Below are positions 23,474 to 23,885 of a DNA stretch of 23,885 bases, piece by piece (the stretch's first letter is position 1; every line of letters begins with the position of its first letter). The notes under the pieces were generated by a model. The model had not been told where the DNA came from. It saw only the letters and a list, made by a program, of their open reading frames with translations, and did no database searches. Source of the stretch: JBCBTJ01 sp964597685 (lineage in GTDB: Bacteria > Pseudomonadota > Alphaproteobacteria > Caulobacterales > Hyphomonadaceae); contig CAZQZC010000027.1 in NCBI GenBank assembly GCA_964597685.1, positions 1 to 23,885 on the forward strand, in the 5' to 3' direction. The translations under genes and the position numbers were made by a program.

Positions 23474-23885
23474 TCATCGCATCGGTCCTTGGCCCGCCTT
23501 TAAGCCCAATGCATCGCGCGCCTTCGCGCAGGCTTGGGCCGCGCGCTCCAAATCGTCCTGGCCGAGAGACGCGTTCAGCGTCATCCGGATAAGCGATCCG
23601 TTTTTCGGCGTAGCCGGAGGCAAGAAGACCGAGCCGAACACGCCCTGCGCGGCCAAGGCGTTGCGGAAGGCGATCGTGTCTTGGTTTGTGCCCGTGACGA
23701 GCGCGATGATCTGGCTGTCGCTGTCTTTGACGTCGAAGCCGTCGTCATGCAGGCGGTCTTTCAGCCAGGCGTGGCCATTGTGCAGGTTCCGGCGACGCCA
23801 GTATTCGTCGGCGATAATGTCGAGCGTCGTGAAGAAGCCCGCGATCAAGTAGACGAGACCCGAGGTCGAAAAGATCATGGACAGC
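23474..23885 (-). CDS. cqsA: CqsA-like alpha-hydroxyketone autoinducer synthase, C-terminal fragment
   Basis: The last 136 or so codons of a PLP-dependent alpha-oxoamine synthase; the start lies beyond the right edge, so the internal ATG at 23878 is not a real start. The segment AGFFTTLDII, then SDSQIIALVTG, then GVFGSVFLPPATPKN and LIRMTLNASL, follow in the order and spacing of the C-terminal domain of Vibrio CqsA, where I recall AGLETTLEII, SESQIIGLETG, GVFGSVFCRPATTKN and IIRLSLNS. CqsA/LqsA join an acyl-CoA to an amino donor to give an amino-ketone, the precursor of CAI-1 or LAI-1 signals. Other alpha-oxoamine synthases (KBL, BioF, SPT) have V-x-P-P-x-x-P at this place instead of VF-x-x-PATPKN, which favours CqsA. 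The lysine of the PLP site is outside the window. Confidence 0.75.
   Translation of the reverse strand, partial: LSMIFSTSGLVYLIAGFFTTLDIIADEYWRRRNLHNGHAWLKDRLHDDGFDVKDSDSQIIALVTGTNQDTIAFRNALAAQGVFGSVFLPPATPKNGSLIRMTLNASLGQDDLERAAQACAKARDALGLKAGQGPMR

Overview
The window looks like ordinary chromosomal DNA from a GC-rich alphaproteobacterium. This is inferred from a PleC/DivJ-type kinase core, a STAS-fused MlaE in an MCE operon with a PqiC-like lipoprotein, and the general style of the proteins; no rRNA or other marker is present to fix the genus. Coding density is very high, with no gene-free stretch above about 220 bp. One run of 10 Ns (4651-4660) shows that it comes from a draft assembly. 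I see no rRNA, tRNA, CRISPR array, insertion sequence or prophage.

Left part (1-7632): the 5' end of carB (minus strand); an APC amino-acid permease; an SdpR-like ArsR repressor overlapping an SdpI-like membrane protein; an acyl-CoA dehydrogenase; a sodium-dependent NSS-family symporter that contains the assembly gap and has a perfect inverted repeat against its ribosome binding site; prolyl aminopeptidase; a small lipoprotein; and a DUF423 membrane protein. The theme is amino-acid and peptide uptake and use.

Middle (7650-14761): a tight four-gene operon of unknown function (VOC protein, CrtC/AttH-like lipocalin-type protein, APH-fold phosphotransferase, small helical protein). It is preceded by a 27-bp inverted repeat and is the best candidate here for an undescribed system. 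Then come purU, an SDR dehydrogenase behind an 18-bp palindrome, a strong intrinsic terminator, an MFS transporter whose start codon almost touches that terminator, and a dipeptide epimerase.

Right part (14866-23885): a complete MCE/Mla-type lipid transport operon (permease, ATPase, substrate-binding protein, outer-membrane lipoprotein), then on the minus strand a PleC-like hybrid-PAS sensor kinase, aminopeptidase N, and the 3' end of a CqsA-like alpha-hydroxyketone autoinducer synthase.

A recurring architectural feature is very tight convergent gene ends: three pairs share a 4-bp TTAA or CTAA stop overlap, one pair overlaps by 49 bp, and one is separated by 7 bp.
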